A stretch of DNA of 64,000 nucleotides from an uncultured Alphaproteobacteria bacterium (GCA_902599445.1 CACKFK010000004.1:1-64000), one strand, 5' to 3'; counted from the stretch's first letter, positions 1 to 9,202 are shown. The notes: generated by a model not told the origin, from the sequence alone. A program made the numbers and translations.

Positions 1-581
1 TAATTGTTAACTTACCAGACCGCCTTCTCTCAGAGTAACCTTTATTAGGACGAACCTCTTTTAAGTCTTCATCTTTCTTAAATTTTTTTCCAGAAGAAGC
101 ATCATCTGATTTTAGTTCAAATTTGTTTTCAACTTTAATTCTTTGCTTTGAGGTTTGTTCTTCAACAAGTGGAGAAGTTTCCAATAAATTAGGGATAACC
201 TGCTGTTCTTTTATATTTTCACTTGCAACCGGTATTTTCTCCAGGGATTCTTTTTGCTCAAGTTTTTTGTTAAGCTCTTTCTTTTTATTTTCTTCTTCTC
301 TGGCAGCTTCTATAGCTTTCTTTCGCCTGTCTATTTGTTCTTCTGTATAATTCTTATTATTTTGTTGTTTGATATTGCTTGTTTTAGTTTCTGTACTAAT
401 TTCCTTCCGAATTTGGCCAGAGGATGAACTATTCTTGTTAGTTATTAGGATTTTCTTCTTTTTAGTTTCTATAACGACAGATTTTGATCTCCCATGAGAA
501 AGATTCATTCTAACTGCTCCCGCAGATCCCCTAAGGCTTAACGTTTTTGAGCCAGCATTTTTTTTCTCATCGTCATTCATT
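1..581 (-). CDS. infB: Translation initiation factor IF-2, N-terminal part (runs off left edge)
   Basis: The reading frame opens with ATG at 581 (MNDDEKKN) and stays open to base 1, so only about 193 N-terminal residues are seen. A short N-terminal module with LSLRG and a basic GRSKSVVIETKKKK stretch is followed by a long Lys/Glu-rich, low-complexity linker. This is the usual N-terminal architecture of alphaproteobacterial IF-2, the GTPase that delivers fMet-tRNA to the 30S subunit. The G domain lies outside the window. It is the last visible gene of rimP–nusA–ylxR–infB, 29 bp after the YlxR-like gene. The call rests on this motif plus operon position. Confidence 0.9.
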
Positions 582-610
582 ATTTAAGCGACCTTTTATT
601 CTGCTATTAC

Positions 611-1189
611 TTAACATTTTCTCAAACTTTCTAATCGAGAAGTATCAAAAATTAAAGGATTAGTAAAACTACTCTTTAAGAAACCAACAGCAGTAATGGC
701 ATTTTTCCCAAAAGAAGCCCCTAATTCACCTTTATTTAAACAATCAATTCTAGCCTTTTGAGGTTTTGGCAACATGAGATCTCTTTTTCTAGTTTTTGAT
801 CTATCTTTTGCTTGTAGAAGCAACACAATTTTATTGACTGACAAATAACGCTGGAGTTTTTCATAACCTATTATTACCTTACGTGCCTTTCTTGCCAAGC
901 TTACCAATCCAACTATTCTTTTTAACAATATACTATCGATTCTGGGAACCAAATCGGCTGGCTGGAATGCTATTTCATACTTTTTACCGAAGTGGCGACA
1001 CACTTTTTCCAATTCTTTTTTAGAAGCCAGAACATAAAACTCCTCTCCCTCAAATTCGTTATACAAATCAAGAGTCAGGACATTAGAAGATGATAAAACA
1101 AACCTAATCATGAGCTCATTCGGATAAAGCTTTTTTGTAATGTGACAAAATTCTTTTTTGCTCAAATTATCATAATCATCAGTAATCAC
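611..1189 (-). CDS. ylxR: YlxR (DUF448) / L7Ae-like RNA-binding protein
   Basis: A 192-residue protein between nusA and infB, starting at GTG with 36 bp after the nusA stop. Residues 20–85 resemble YlxR/DUF448 (IRFVLSSSN, then LDLYNEFEGEEFYVLAS). From about residue 88 an L7Ae-like segment begins (LLKRIVGLVSLARKARKVI). The two-domain form is common in alphaproteobacteria, where it probably binds RNA or the transcription machinery. The normally conserved GRGAYV-type motif of YlxR is degenerate here (GEEFYV). Function is inferred from family and operon. Confidence 0.82.
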   Translation of the reverse strand: MITDDYDNLSKKEFCHITKKLYPNELMIRFVLSSSNVLTLDLYNEFEGEEFYVLASKKELEKVCRHFGKKYEIAFQPADLVPRIDSILLKRIVGLVSLARKARKVIIGYEKLQRYLSVNKIVLLLQAKDRSKTRKRDLMLPKPQKARIDCLNKGELGASFGKNAITAVGFLKSSFTNPLIFDTSRLESLRKC

Positions 1190-1225
1190 GGAATAAAACC
1201 ATACAATTTTTAATTAGTGTCCTTT

Positions 1226-2818
1226 TTAATCTGTTGAATCTTCATCAGAAAGCTCTTGTTTATAATCTTCGTCAGTAATCCATCCCATCTTGAGCCTGGC
1301 ACCCATGATTAAAACCCTGGCTTCTTGCAAACTAATTTCAAATTTTTCTAGAATACCATCATCTTTAACTCTTTTACCCTCAACAGTTGTATAACCACCA
1401 GCAATTTCCCAGTCAGCGCACTTGGCAAACTCCTCAAGATTCTTGATGTTTTCTTCTGCCAGGGCTTGGATCATTTGAGGGTTTAAACCCTCAAACCCTA
1501 TTAGACTTTCGTCCACACCCATTTCTTTTGCTTTTTTTAATGCTTTAGTATTGTTCTCCTCTATACACTCCTGTGCTCTTGCTTGCAGTTCTTCAGAGGT
1601 TGATTCATCGAAGCCTTCGATACTTTCTATCTCACTCTTTTCAACATACGCTACCTCCTCGAGTGTAGAAAAACCCTCTGACACGAGTAGCTGAGCCACC
1701 ATTTCATCGACATTAAGTGTGTCCATAAATAGTTTTGATCTCTCAGTAAATTCTGTTTGTCGCCGCTCTGATTCTTCTGCTTCAGTCATAATGTCAATAT
1801 CAAATTCTGTTAACTGGCTTGCTAGTCTGACATTTTGACCCCTTCTTCCAATAGCTAGTGATAATTGATCATCTGGAACGACAACTTCAATTCTTTTCGA
1901 GTCTTCATCAAGAACAACTTTAGATACTTCAGCAGGTTGTAGAGCATTTACTAAAAATGTAGGAGCATCTTCATTCCAGGGAATAATATCTATCTTCTCA
2001 CCTTGCAATTCATTCACTACGGCCTGAACCCTTGAGCCACGCATACCCACACATGCCCCTACAGGATCGATTGAACTATCAAGAGATAAAACACCAATCT
2101 TTGCCCTACTACCAGGATCTCTCGCAACAGTTTTTATCTCGATTATCCCATCATATATTTCAGGCACTTCCATTTTGAATAGCTCAGATAAGAATTCTGG
2201 TGTGGTCCTAGAAAGAAAAACCTGCGGTCCTCTAGTTTCAGTTTTTACATCCTTAATATAAGCTCTTACTCTATCCCCAGTTCGAAAGGTCTCCCGATTT
2301 ATAAGCTGGTCTCTCCTTAAGACGGCTTCACCTCTTCCGACATCCACAATAACATTGCCATATTCTATTCTCTTAACCTGGCCATTAATAATTTGACCAA
2401 CTCTGTCTTTGAACTCTTCATATTGCCGTGCCCTCTCAGCTTCACGAACCTTTTGAACTATGGTTTGTTTTGCGGATTGGGCAGCAATGCGACCAAAATC
2501 CATAGGTGGTAATGGATCTTTGACAACATCTCCAATCTCGGCATCAGGTAGCATATCAGTAACTTCATCAAGTCTAATTTCTGTAAAGTGATTTTCAACC
2601 TCTTCAACAACCACTCTACATCGATCCATGGTTAACTCCCCGGATTTTGCGTCAATTTTTGCTCTAATATCATATTCTGTTCCAAACTTTGATCTTGCAG
2701 CTTTGGCTAGGCTTTCCTCCATCGCTTCAATAACGAGATCAGGTTCAATAAGTTTTTCTCTTGCCACAGCATCGGCAATCTGAAGTAATTCACTCTTGAA
2801 AGGATTGTTTTCGGTCAT
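1226..2818 (-). CDS. nusA: Transcription termination/antitermination factor NusA
   Basis: 530 residues, the full length for alphaproteobacterial NusA. Domains in order: N-terminal RNA-polymerase-binding domain (about 1–130), S1 domain (about 139–195, VDVGRGEAVLRRDQL), KH1 (about 232–285, GACVGMRGSRVQAVVNEL), KH2 (about 311–350, LAIGRRGQNVRLASQL), then helix-hairpin-helix-like C-terminal repeats with acidic stretches. It modulates pausing, termination and antitermination on RNA polymerase. ATG start, 20 bp downstream of rimP in the classic rimP–nusA–ylxR–infB operon. Confidence 0.98.
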   Translation of the reverse strand: MTENNPFKSELLQIADAVAREKLIEPDLVIEAMEESLAKAARSKFGTEYDIRAKIDAKSGELTMDRCRVVVEEVENHFTEIRLDEVTDMLPDAEIGDVVKDPLPPMDFGRIAAQSAKQTIVQKVREAERARQYEEFKDRVGQIINGQVKRIEYGNVIVDVGRGEAVLRRDQLINRETFRTGDRVRAYIKDVKTETRGPQVFLSRTTPEFLSELFKMEVPEIYDGIIEIKTVARDPGSRAKIGVLSLDSSIDPVGACVGMRGSRVQAVVNELQGEKIDIIPWNEDAPTFLVNALQPAEVSKVVLDEDSKRIEVVVPDDQLSLAIGRRGQNVRLASQLTEFDIDIMTEAEESERRQTEFTERSKLFMDTLNVDEMVAQLLVSEGFSTLEEVAYVEKSEIESIEGFDESTSEELQARAQECIEENNTKALKKAKEMGVDESLIGFEGLNPQMIQALAEENIKNLEEFAKCADWEIAGGYTTVEGKRVKDDGILEKFEISLQEARVLIMGARLKMGWITDEDYKQELSDEDSTD

Positions 2819-2838
2819 TTTTTTTTCCTGTTCACAAG

Positions 2839-3306
2839 TTAAGCCACCAATTTGGCTTCGTCTATATTACATATTTTAATTTGGTGAATTTGATCATTTT
2901 GAACGACATGAAGTTCGGAATTGATCACCCCAACCAATATACCCTCAAATTTACTCATCTGTAAATTAGTTGATTTTTCTTTTATAATAACTTTATGCCC
3001 TTTCCAACTGTCAAAATCCTTTAGCCTAGTTAATGGTCTATTTAACCCTGGAGATGACACTTCCAGCCTATACTCTTTCTGTACAAAACCTTGCTTATCT
3101 AGCTCATCAGAGACAATGCGGGAAACCGTTGCACAATCATCTATGGTCAGAGATCTATTCATATGATCTACCATTATTTGTAAGGTATAATTAGAGTTAC
3201 CGAATATTTTTATTCTGACCAATTCAAATGGAATTTTCTGAAAAATAGGAAGGATATATTTATATAAAGATTTTTCTTCATGAGAGCGCGCTATTAAATT
3301 TTCCAT
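2839..3306 (-). CDS. rimP: Ribosome maturation factor RimP
   Basis: 155 residues. The N-terminal alpha/beta domain carries IDDCATVSRIVSDELD and the signature YRLEVSSPGLNRPL at about residues 80–95, then a small C-terminal SH3-like barrel. RimP assists 30S subunit maturation. First gene of the nusA–infB operon. Its ATG lies only 18–25 bp from the hairpin/terminator at 3324–3345, so little leader is available. Confidence 0.96.
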   Translation of the reverse strand: MENLIARSHEEKSLYKYILPIFQKIPFELVRIKIFGNSNYTLQIMVDHMNRSLTIDDCATVSRIVSDELDKQGFVQKEYRLEVSSPGLNRPLTRLKDFDSWKGHKVIIKEKSTNLQMSKFEGILVGVINSELHVVQNDQIHQIKICNIDEAKLVA

Positions 3307-3323
3307 TTTTAACCATCAAGCAC

Positions 3324-3345
3324 AAAAAAACGGGCTTAAGCCCGT
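3324..3345 (-). terminator. Intrinsic terminator between DUF1674 gene and rimP
   Basis: A perfect 16-nt palindrome (ACGGGC-TTAA-GCCCGT) occupies 3330–3345. Read on the minus strand it is followed by seven T residues (3330–3324). This is a textbook rho-independent terminator for transcripts coming from the DUF1674 gene. It lies directly upstream of rimP and could also act as an attenuating leader hairpin of the nusA operon. Confidence 0.8.
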
Positions 3346-3412
3346 CGTTAATTAATAAGGTGTGATTAACATTTAAAAACTTTTTTTTCAAGTATAAATA
3401 CTAATATAAATT

Positions 3413-3613
3413 CTAAAAATCACTAACTATACCTTTTCTTTCCCAGTCTCCGTATCTAGTTGGCTCAAGATCAGAAGGACCATTTATTTCTTTTGGATAC
3501 TTAACACCCTTTTTTTCTTTGTTTCTTGAAAGAGCTTCTAACAGGGCTTTTTTTCCAATCTCTTCGGAGGGCCTCTTGATTTCATTGCCAACATTCATGA
3601 TTGAATTTTCCAT
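3413..3613 (-). CDS. DUF1674 protein (succinate dehydrogenase assembly factor 4-like)
   Basis: 66 residues ending in the family signature PTRYGDWERKGIVSDF, diagnostic of DUF1674/SDHAF4, which protects and helps assemble flavinylated SdhA. The N-terminus is charged, with no membrane segment or signal peptide. It is transcribed divergently from rsmB, 83 bp away. This arrangement next to rsmB–heparinase–purH recurs in alphaproteobacteria. It is followed by a strong terminator. A later ATG at codon 6 (MNVGNE) is a possible alternative start. Confidence 0.88.
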   Translation of the reverse strand: MENSIMNVGNEIKRPSEEIGKKALLEALSRNKEKKGVKYPKEINGPSDLEPTRYGDWERKGIVSDF

Positions 3614-3639
3614 TAAATTAATTTTTCAGCGTATTAAAA

Positions 3640-3676
3640 ATGACCTATAATGGGGTCATCTTAATATTACGGTCAT
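3640..3676. promoter_or_regulatory. Palindrome over a TATAAT box in the DUF1674/rsmB divergent promoter
   Basis: ATGACC (3640–3645) and GGTCAT (3654–3659) form a 6-bp inverted repeat that brackets a perfect TATAAT (3646–3651). A further GGTCAT follows at 3671–3676, 17 bp on. The element sits in the 83-bp divergent region, so it may be a shared operator/promoter. No good −35 box was found and no regulator is assigned. Confidence 0.4.
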
Positions 3677-3696
3677 AAAAAATCAATGGTATATAG

Positions 3697-4992
3697 ATGT
3701 TAAAACTAAGTGATAGTTTAAAAACAAGATACCTTTGCTTACAAATTTTGTTTGGGGTTTTTAAGAAAAAGCAAACTATTTCACAGATATTAGAAAACCA
3801 ATTTCTTGGTCAGACATCTTATCAAGAAGGCGATTTAGCGAGGGCAGAAAGGGTTTCCAATTTTATTTTTGGCCATCTTACAGGTATTGATGAATGCATA
3901 AATTTATACTTAAAGAAGAACATCAAATTGGAAGTGAGAAATATATTTCGTCTTGTTGTTGCAGAAGCATTTATTGATGAATCTCCTGATTATGCAATTG
4001 TAAACTCAGCCGTCCAACTATCAAAAATAAATCCTGTGACAAAATATGTTTCAGGTTTGATCAATGCTGTTTCTAGGAAAATAGTCCAAAATGTAAGAAA
4101 TCAAAATCATCCGTTAAAGCCCACTTTAAATGGAACATTAAGAACATATTTAAGTCAGATTTATTCTGATTCTGTTATTGGTCGAATGGAAGAAATAATG
4201 TCTATGAGAGAACCAATAGATATAACGGTTAAGTATAAAGACGAAACAAATTTTTGGAAAGAATCGTTAAATGCTTTTGAGTTGCCCACTGGAGCACTAA
4301 GACTAGGGCGGAACAAAAAACTTTCTACCTTATACGGTTTCAATGAAGGAAAGTGGTGGGTGCAAGGAATTTCTTCCTCAATACCGGTAAAACTATTGGG
4401 AAACATAGCTGGTTTGGAAGTGTTAGACCTCTTTTCTGCGCCTGGCGGAAAAGCAATGCAGTTAATATCAGCAGGAGCAAAAGTAACTTGTTTAGATGGT
4501 TCTCTTAAAAGGTTAGAGGTATTGAAGGAAAATTTAGCTAGAATGAATATGAAAGCCAATGTGATTTGGTCAGATATACATGAATTTAAAACAAACAAGA
4601 AATACAATATAATTCTGATTGATGCGCCGTGCTCTTCCTCTGGAACGTTAAGAAAAAATATGGATATGCCGCATCTATTTCCAGTGAAACGAATGGCAGA
4701 TTTGTTAAAAATTCAAAGTGAGTCTCTAAAGCTAGCAAAAAGCTGGATACAAAAAGATGGAATTATTCTCTATTGTACATGCTCACTATTTCCAGCCGAG
4801 GGTGAGGAACAAATTTCGCAATTTCTTAAGATGAACCCAGGTTGGATCCAGAAAGTGATTTGTGCAAAAAGCCTAAATCTAGAATCAAAATGGGTGGATA
4901 AGAAAGGAGGTCTAAGGCTAAGGCCTGATTATTTGTTTGAGTTGGGTGGAATGGATGGTTTTTATGCTGCGATCTTGGTAAAGAAAAACTAA
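3697..4992 (+). CDS. rsmB: 16S rRNA m5C967 methyltransferase-type RsmB (NOL1/NOP2/Sun)
   Basis: 431 residues. An N-terminal NusB-like helical domain (about 1–135) is followed by a SAM-dependent RNA m5C methyltransferase domain: motif I LDLFSAPGGKA at about 245–255, motif IV DAPCSSSG at about 308–315 and motif VI CTCSLFPAEGEEQ at about 360–372, with both catalytic-type cysteines present. It methylates 16S rRNA. ATG at 3697. First gene of rsmB–heparinase-like–purH. Confidence 0.95.
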   Translation: MLKLSDSLKTRYLCLQILFGVFKKKQTISQILENQFLGQTSYQEGDLARAERVSNFIFGHLTGIDECINLYLKKNIKLEVRNIFRLVVAEAFIDESPDYAIVNSAVQLSKINPVTKYVSGLINAVSRKIVQNVRNQNHPLKPTLNGTLRTYLSQIYSDSVIGRMEEIMSMREPIDITVKYKDETNFWKESLNAFELPTGALRLGRNKKLSTLYGFNEGKWWVQGISSSIPVKLLGNIAGLEVLDLFSAPGGKAMQLISAGAKVTCLDGSLKRLEVLKENLARMNMKANVIWSDIHEFKTNKKYNIILIDAPCSSSGTLRKNMDMPHLFPVKRMADLLKIQSESLKLAKSWIQKDGIILYCTCSLFPAEGEEQISQFLKMNPGWIQKVICAKSLNLESKWVDKKGGLRLRPDYLFELGGMDGFYAAILVKKN

Positions 4993-5038
4993 TAAAAATT
5001 AACTTTTTGGTATTTGTTATTGATAGGGAAGGTGCAAC

Positions 5039-6712
5039 TTGTTCGGATTAAAAGTTAGAACCAAGGATAAGTTTATGAGCTTCATTCTGTATGCATTTTT
5101 TCTATTTTCTTTCTTATATAATAAAATATGCAAATTACCTTCTGATTTTGAGAAAAGACCCACTAACTTGATTTCTAATCCATCAGATTTAGGAAATCAG
5201 TTAATTTTGGGAGTTTTTAACAAATATTTAGTAAAAGTAGAATCATCATTAGATACTAGAAAGCTTTTTGAAGATAAGAATCGGTCAGTAAAGGTACTTA
5301 ACCCAAACAGCTTTTCTTGGTTGTATTTATTAACAGGAATCAACAATCAAAAATCGAGAGATTTAACAAAGTATTTCGCAAATGAATTAGGTTTCGTCAG
5401 GAAAAAATATTCTCGAAAAATGTGGGATCCAGAAACAACAGGTTTAAGACTTTGTGCAATCTGTTTAAATTTTAGATTTTTTGAATTATCAAAGATATTT
5501 ACTGACAAATATGTGATTATGTCATTCATTCATTTTCATGTAGTATATCTGTCTTTGTGTAAAATTTTTGTCCCTAAAGGTTTAGCAAGCTTGAGGATAA
5601 ACTCTGGTATATTTTTCGCTAGTCTAGTTTTGGGAGAGACAATCATAAAAAGAACGCGTGTTCTAAAAAAATTTGTTAAGGATATCAATTTTTTGCTCCA
5701 AAAAAATGGGGAAATTAAGAGTAGAAACCCTGATGAACTTTTAGAAGTTTTATTCTTGGTAAATAGATTCATAAAGTTTTCGTCAACATCAGAACTTTCT
5801 AGTGGTGAGATTGAGAAAAAATTAAAATGTTTCCAAAATCAAATAGCACCAATCCTGAGAGGCTTAAGACTAGGTAATGGCAATTTAGTTAGAGCAAATG
5901 GCTGTGGGGGAGAAGTGTTTCCGTGGAACTTAGATAAAGAATTATCTGATGCGAAGCTAAGCAATTTTTCAGTGAAGAAAGATTGCATGGGTTTCCATAG
6001 AGTAACCGCTGGTCGCCTTAAAATAATTTTTGATGGTAAAACAAATAAAATAGAAAATAGATCTAAGAATTATTGTTGCCCAGCTTTTTCCTTTGAGCTT
6101 ACTTCTGGGCAAAGGACAATATTTCAGAACAATGCAGCTTTCAATTGTTTTCTAGGCCATAGTAGCGGTATATTGGCAGTTAAAGAAGAATATAATTCAG
6201 TTAGGTTTTCTACTAAAATTGGATCAAAGCATTTATCCCTATGGTCAAGTACAATAAAGGAAGTAAAGAATTATCGAGATCATGAAAACAACTATCTCGA
6301 AGGTACAAAAGTTATTCATGTTGATCAGGTGGATATAATTCATTCCAGGAAATTGACTATACCTCTTTCTGGCAATGAAATTATGGGCAGCGATAGTATT
6401 TATTTAGAAGATAGTGATTTCGGGGAGTTTAACATACAATTTTTTCTACATCCTGATGTTGATGTTTGGAAATCGGAAGGATCAAATTATTTTCTTTTGC
6501 AGCTTAAGAATAAAGAGATTTGGAATTTTGAAACTGACATAGGTAATGGAAACTTACACAGCTACAAATATTTGGACCCAAAAGACCTAAGATCCAGGAA
6601 AGCATTTATGATAGTATTGAAAAGAGGATTAAAAAATAAAAAATTGTTGGTTACGTGGAGGTTTTTTCTCCAAAATCATAGTAGAAAAATAACCAGAGAA
6701 AAAATTTCTTAG
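5039..6712 (+). CDS. Heparinase II/III family protein
   Basis: 557 residues from a TTG start preceded by GGGAAGG at a suitable distance. The N-terminal 300 residues are helical, alginate-lyase-like. From about 317 the heparinase II/III C-terminal beta-sandwich begins (GFHRVTAGR, then AFSFELTSGQRTIF and NCFLGHSSGILA). The family cleaves uronic-acid polysaccharides by beta-elimination, but this conserved alphaproteobacterial version between rsmB and purH has no established substrate. Residues 14–30 are hydrophobic and could be a signal/anchor. Confidence 0.85.
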   Translation: MFGLKVRTKDKFMSFILYAFFLFSFLYNKICKLPSDFEKRPTNLISNPSDLGNQLILGVFNKYLVKVESSLDTRKLFEDKNRSVKVLNPNSFSWLYLLTGINNQKSRDLTKYFANELGFVRKKYSRKMWDPETTGLRLCAICLNFRFFELSKIFTDKYVIMSFIHFHVVYLSLCKIFVPKGLASLRINSGIFFASLVLGETIIKRTRVLKKFVKDINFLLQKNGEIKSRNPDELLEVLFLVNRFIKFSSTSELSSGEIEKKLKCFQNQIAPILRGLRLGNGNLVRANGCGGEVFPWNLDKELSDAKLSNFSVKKDCMGFHRVTAGRLKIIFDGKTNKIENRSKNYCCPAFSFELTSGQRTIFQNNAAFNCFLGHSSGILAVKEEYNSVRFSTKIGSKHLSLWSSTIKEVKNYRDHENNYLEGTKVIHVDQVDIIHSRKLTIPLSGNEIMGSDSIYLEDSDFGEFNIQFFLHPDVDVWKSEGSNYFLLQLKNKEIWNFETDIGNGNLHSYKYLDPKDLRSRKAFMIVLKRGLKNKKLLVTWRFFLQNHSRKITREKIS

Positions 6713-6730
6713 GACAAAGGTAAGCAAAGA

Positions 6731-8320
6731 ATGAAAAAAGGTTTTATTAAGATAAAGACGGCTATCATATCAGTGTCTAATAAGGAAGGTTTGGAAGAAT
6801 TAGTTTTAGGTCTTAAATCTTGGAACATTACGTTAATTGCTAGTGGGGGGACTGCAAGAGCAGTAAAAAAAATTGGAATTGGTGTAGTAGAATTGGAGGA
6901 AATAACAGGTTTTCCAGAATTGCTAACAGGAAGAGTTAAAACTTTACATCCCAACATTCATGCTGGGATACTTGCATTGCGAGATAATCTGCAACATATG
7001 TCTGAATTGAAAGAAAATAGGATAGAACCTATCGATCTAGTGGTTTGTGATCTTTATCCATTTGAAGAAATGGTGAGAAAAAAAAAGGATCATAGTTCTT
7101 GTATTGAAAACATTGATATTGGTGGTAACACATTATTAAGAGCAGCAGCAAAGAATCACGAATACGTTGCGGTCATTTCAGATTCTTCAAGGTATACTGA
7201 TTTATTGGAGCAACTTGATAAAAATGATGGAAAGACAAGCGACCAGTTTCGCCTTGAAAATGCTATGGAAGCATTCAAATCCGCATCTAATTATGATTGG
7301 CAAGTATCTCAGTGGATGTCAAATAACAAAGCCGATTTTTTTTACTCCGAAACCTTTATTAAGTCAAAAAAACAAATAAAACTTTCCTATGGAGAAAACT
7401 CCCATCAGCGTGCTGTTCTTTATAAAAATCAGGATCATAAAGAGGTTAGTTTCACTCAGCATCAGGGAAAAAAATTGTCATATAATAATTTATTAGATCT
7501 TGATTCTGGTTTAGGTCTTGTCCAAAATTTTAAGGATTATTCTAGGCCTTTGATAGGAATATTCAAGCACACCAATCCTTGTGGTGTTGCAAGTGGTGAT
7601 ACTGTTTTGGAGGCTTTTGATAAAGCGCTTCAATGTGATCCGACATCAGCTTTTGGTGGGATTATAATTTGTAACTCCAGGGTTTTAGCGGAAGAAACAG
7701 AAAAAATACTGGAAACTTTTTTTGAAATGATTATAGCGCCTTCCTTTGATGAAGGTGCAATGAAGTTACTTTCCCGAAAACAAAAATTGAGAGTTCTATC
7801 CATTGGAGAGAATTGGAAATCAAAAGTCACAAACGATCATGAGTTCCGCGCTATTTATCCAGGCATTCTTTTTCAAGAGAGGGATAAAATGGAGATAAAG
7901 CCAGAAGATTTGAAGGTGGTCACTAATATTCACCCGAATAGGCAAGAGTTAAAAGACCTTATCTTTGCGTGGAAAGTAGTCAAACAAGTAAAATCTAATG
8001 GTATAGTTTTCGTTAAAAATGGTGCCACAGTAGGGATCGGTTCTGGTCAACCTAGTCGGATAGATAGCACAATGACCGCCATTGATAAATCGGAAAAAAT
8101 GAGAGAAGATATGAGGCTAGTATCATCACCGTTGGTAGGGGGAATTATGGCCTCAGATGCATTTTTCCCCTTTTCTGATAGTTTAGAAAAAGCAGTATCC
8201 AAGGGCATAAAGTCAGTCATTCAGCCGGGAGGGTCTATAAGAGATGCTGAAGTAATTGATTTTGCAAATAATAAGGGTATTAGCATGGTGTTTACAGGAA
8301 TTAGGGCATTCAAGCATTGA
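6731..8320 (+). CDS. purH: Bifunctional AICAR transformylase / IMP cyclohydrolase PurH
   Basis: 529 residues, the normal length. The N-terminal MGS-like IMP cyclohydrolase domain (about 1–200) has TGFPELLTGRVKTLHP and GGNTLLRAAAKNH. The transformylase domain has YGENSHQRA, FKHTNPCGVA, GIGSGQPSRIDS and the C-terminal QPGGSIRDAEVI. It catalyses the last two steps of de novo IMP synthesis. ATG at 6731, 18 bp after the heparinase-like gene. The 3' end is convergent with the Trm112-like gene, 8 bp away. Confidence 0.98.
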   Translation: MKKGFIKIKTAIISVSNKEGLEELVLGLKSWNITLIASGGTARAVKKIGIGVVELEEITGFPELLTGRVKTLHPNIHAGILALRDNLQHMSELKENRIEPIDLVVCDLYPFEEMVRKKKDHSSCIENIDIGGNTLLRAAAKNHEYVAVISDSSRYTDLLEQLDKNDGKTSDQFRLENAMEAFKSASNYDWQVSQWMSNNKADFFYSETFIKSKKQIKLSYGENSHQRAVLYKNQDHKEVSFTQHQGKKLSYNNLLDLDSGLGLVQNFKDYSRPLIGIFKHTNPCGVASGDTVLEAFDKALQCDPTSAFGGIIICNSRVLAEETEKILETFFEMIIAPSFDEGAMKLLSRKQKLRVLSIGENWKSKVTNDHEFRAIYPGILFQERDKMEIKPEDLKVVTNIHPNRQELKDLIFAWKVVKQVKSNGIVFVKNGATVGIGSGQPSRIDSTMTAIDKSEKMREDMRLVSSPLVGGIMASDAFFPFSDSLEKAVSKGIKSVIQPGGSIRDAEVIDFANNKGISMVFTGIRAFKH

Positions 8321-8328
8321 ACTTCCAA

Positions 8329-8514
8329 TCATGATTTTTCCTGGATTTCACGAGCTTGATCTATTAATAAAACAGGAATTCCATCTCTTATTGGATAGGC
8401 CAAGCCGGCGGCCGTGGATAAAAGTTCGCAATTTTCTTCATTCAGTACCAATTTAGTGTGAGTTTTCGGACAGACTATGATCTTCAGAAGGCTTTTATCG
8501 AATTCTATTTTCAT
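8329..8514 (-). CDS. Trm112 family protein
   Basis: Small protein with the Trm112/YcaR pattern: an IIVCPKTHTKLVL N-terminal segment and GLAYPIRDGIPVLLIDQAREI at the C-terminus. Bacterial members are about 60 residues. Only one Cys is present, so a zinc site is doubtful. I chose ATG 8514 (61 aa, MKIEFD), which has TTAGG upstream and lies 10 bp after the LON-domain stop. An in-frame ATG at 8541 would overlap the upstream gene by 17 bp. Role is uncertain. Confidence 0.82.
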   Translation of the reverse strand: MKIEFDKSLLKIIVCPKTHTKLVLNEENCELLSTAAGLAYPIRDGIPVLLIDQAREIQEKS

Positions 8515-8524
8515 ATGCCTAATA

Positions 8525-9187
8525 TCATTGTAAAGGTCCAAAACTTTTTTCTGCTTTAATAGTCATTTCCATAATTGTTTGTAAAACTTCCGCACGTTCT
8601 TTTATTGTCTTTGCCTCTAATAAAGCCTGTTTTTCAATTTGATCAAAAGGACATAGCATTGACAAGGAATTTATTAGTAGCTCATCCTCAGCTTTTTTTA
8701 GGCTTTCCCAGTCTGTTTGTAAATTGGTTAGATTAAAGTAGTTGGAAAGGGTTTTTAGAAAATCATCACGCTTTAGATCAGTTGTGATTTTTCCAGTTTT
8801 TCTGTCTCCTTTATATGATTTCCAATCAACTTTTCCTGTCCAGTAAGGATCGACTGTTTCAATTTTTCCAACAAAATTGAATCTACAAATCCCGGCTAGT
8901 GTAATCAGATATCTAGCATCTTCGGTTTCAGTAAAGCTAACCACTCGACCTGCGCAACCTACTTTATTAAGTTTTAGCAAATTGGGATCTTTTTGGTTAT
9001 CATTTGACAGGGGTTGTATCATCCCAATGAGACGGTGCGGACTTCGTAACACATCTTCCAACATCTTAAGATATTTTGGCTCAAAAATGTTTAACGGCAA
9101 ACGGGATTTCGGCAGGAGAAGAGCTCCAGCTAGAGGGAATATAGGAACGCTTTCCGGTAAATTCGTAGTGTCACTTAAGTAAATCAT
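8525..9187 (-). CDS. LON substrate-binding (N-terminal) domain protein
   Basis: 220 residues: the stand-alone Lon N-terminal domain, starting VPIFPLAGALLLPKSRLPLNIFEPKY and carrying the GCAGRVVSFTETEDARYLITLAG core, with a helical C-terminus. No AAA or protease domain is present. The family is widespread in alphaproteobacteria beside the thioredoxin/TPR gene. It is thought to bind unfolded proteins, but the function is unproven. ATG 9187, 15 bp after the upstream gene. Confidence 0.9.
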   Translation of the reverse strand: MIYLSDTTNLPESVPIFPLAGALLLPKSRLPLNIFEPKYLKMLEDVLRSPHRLIGMIQPLSNDNQKDPNLLKLNKVGCAGRVVSFTETEDARYLITLAGICRFNFVGKIETVDPYWTGKVDWKSYKGDRKTGKITTDLKRDDFLKTLSNYFNLTNLQTDWESLKKAEDELLINSLSMLCPFDQIEKQALLEAKTIKERAEVLQTIMEMTIKAEKSFGPLQ

Positions 9188-9202
9188 TTATGACTTTACC
9201 AA

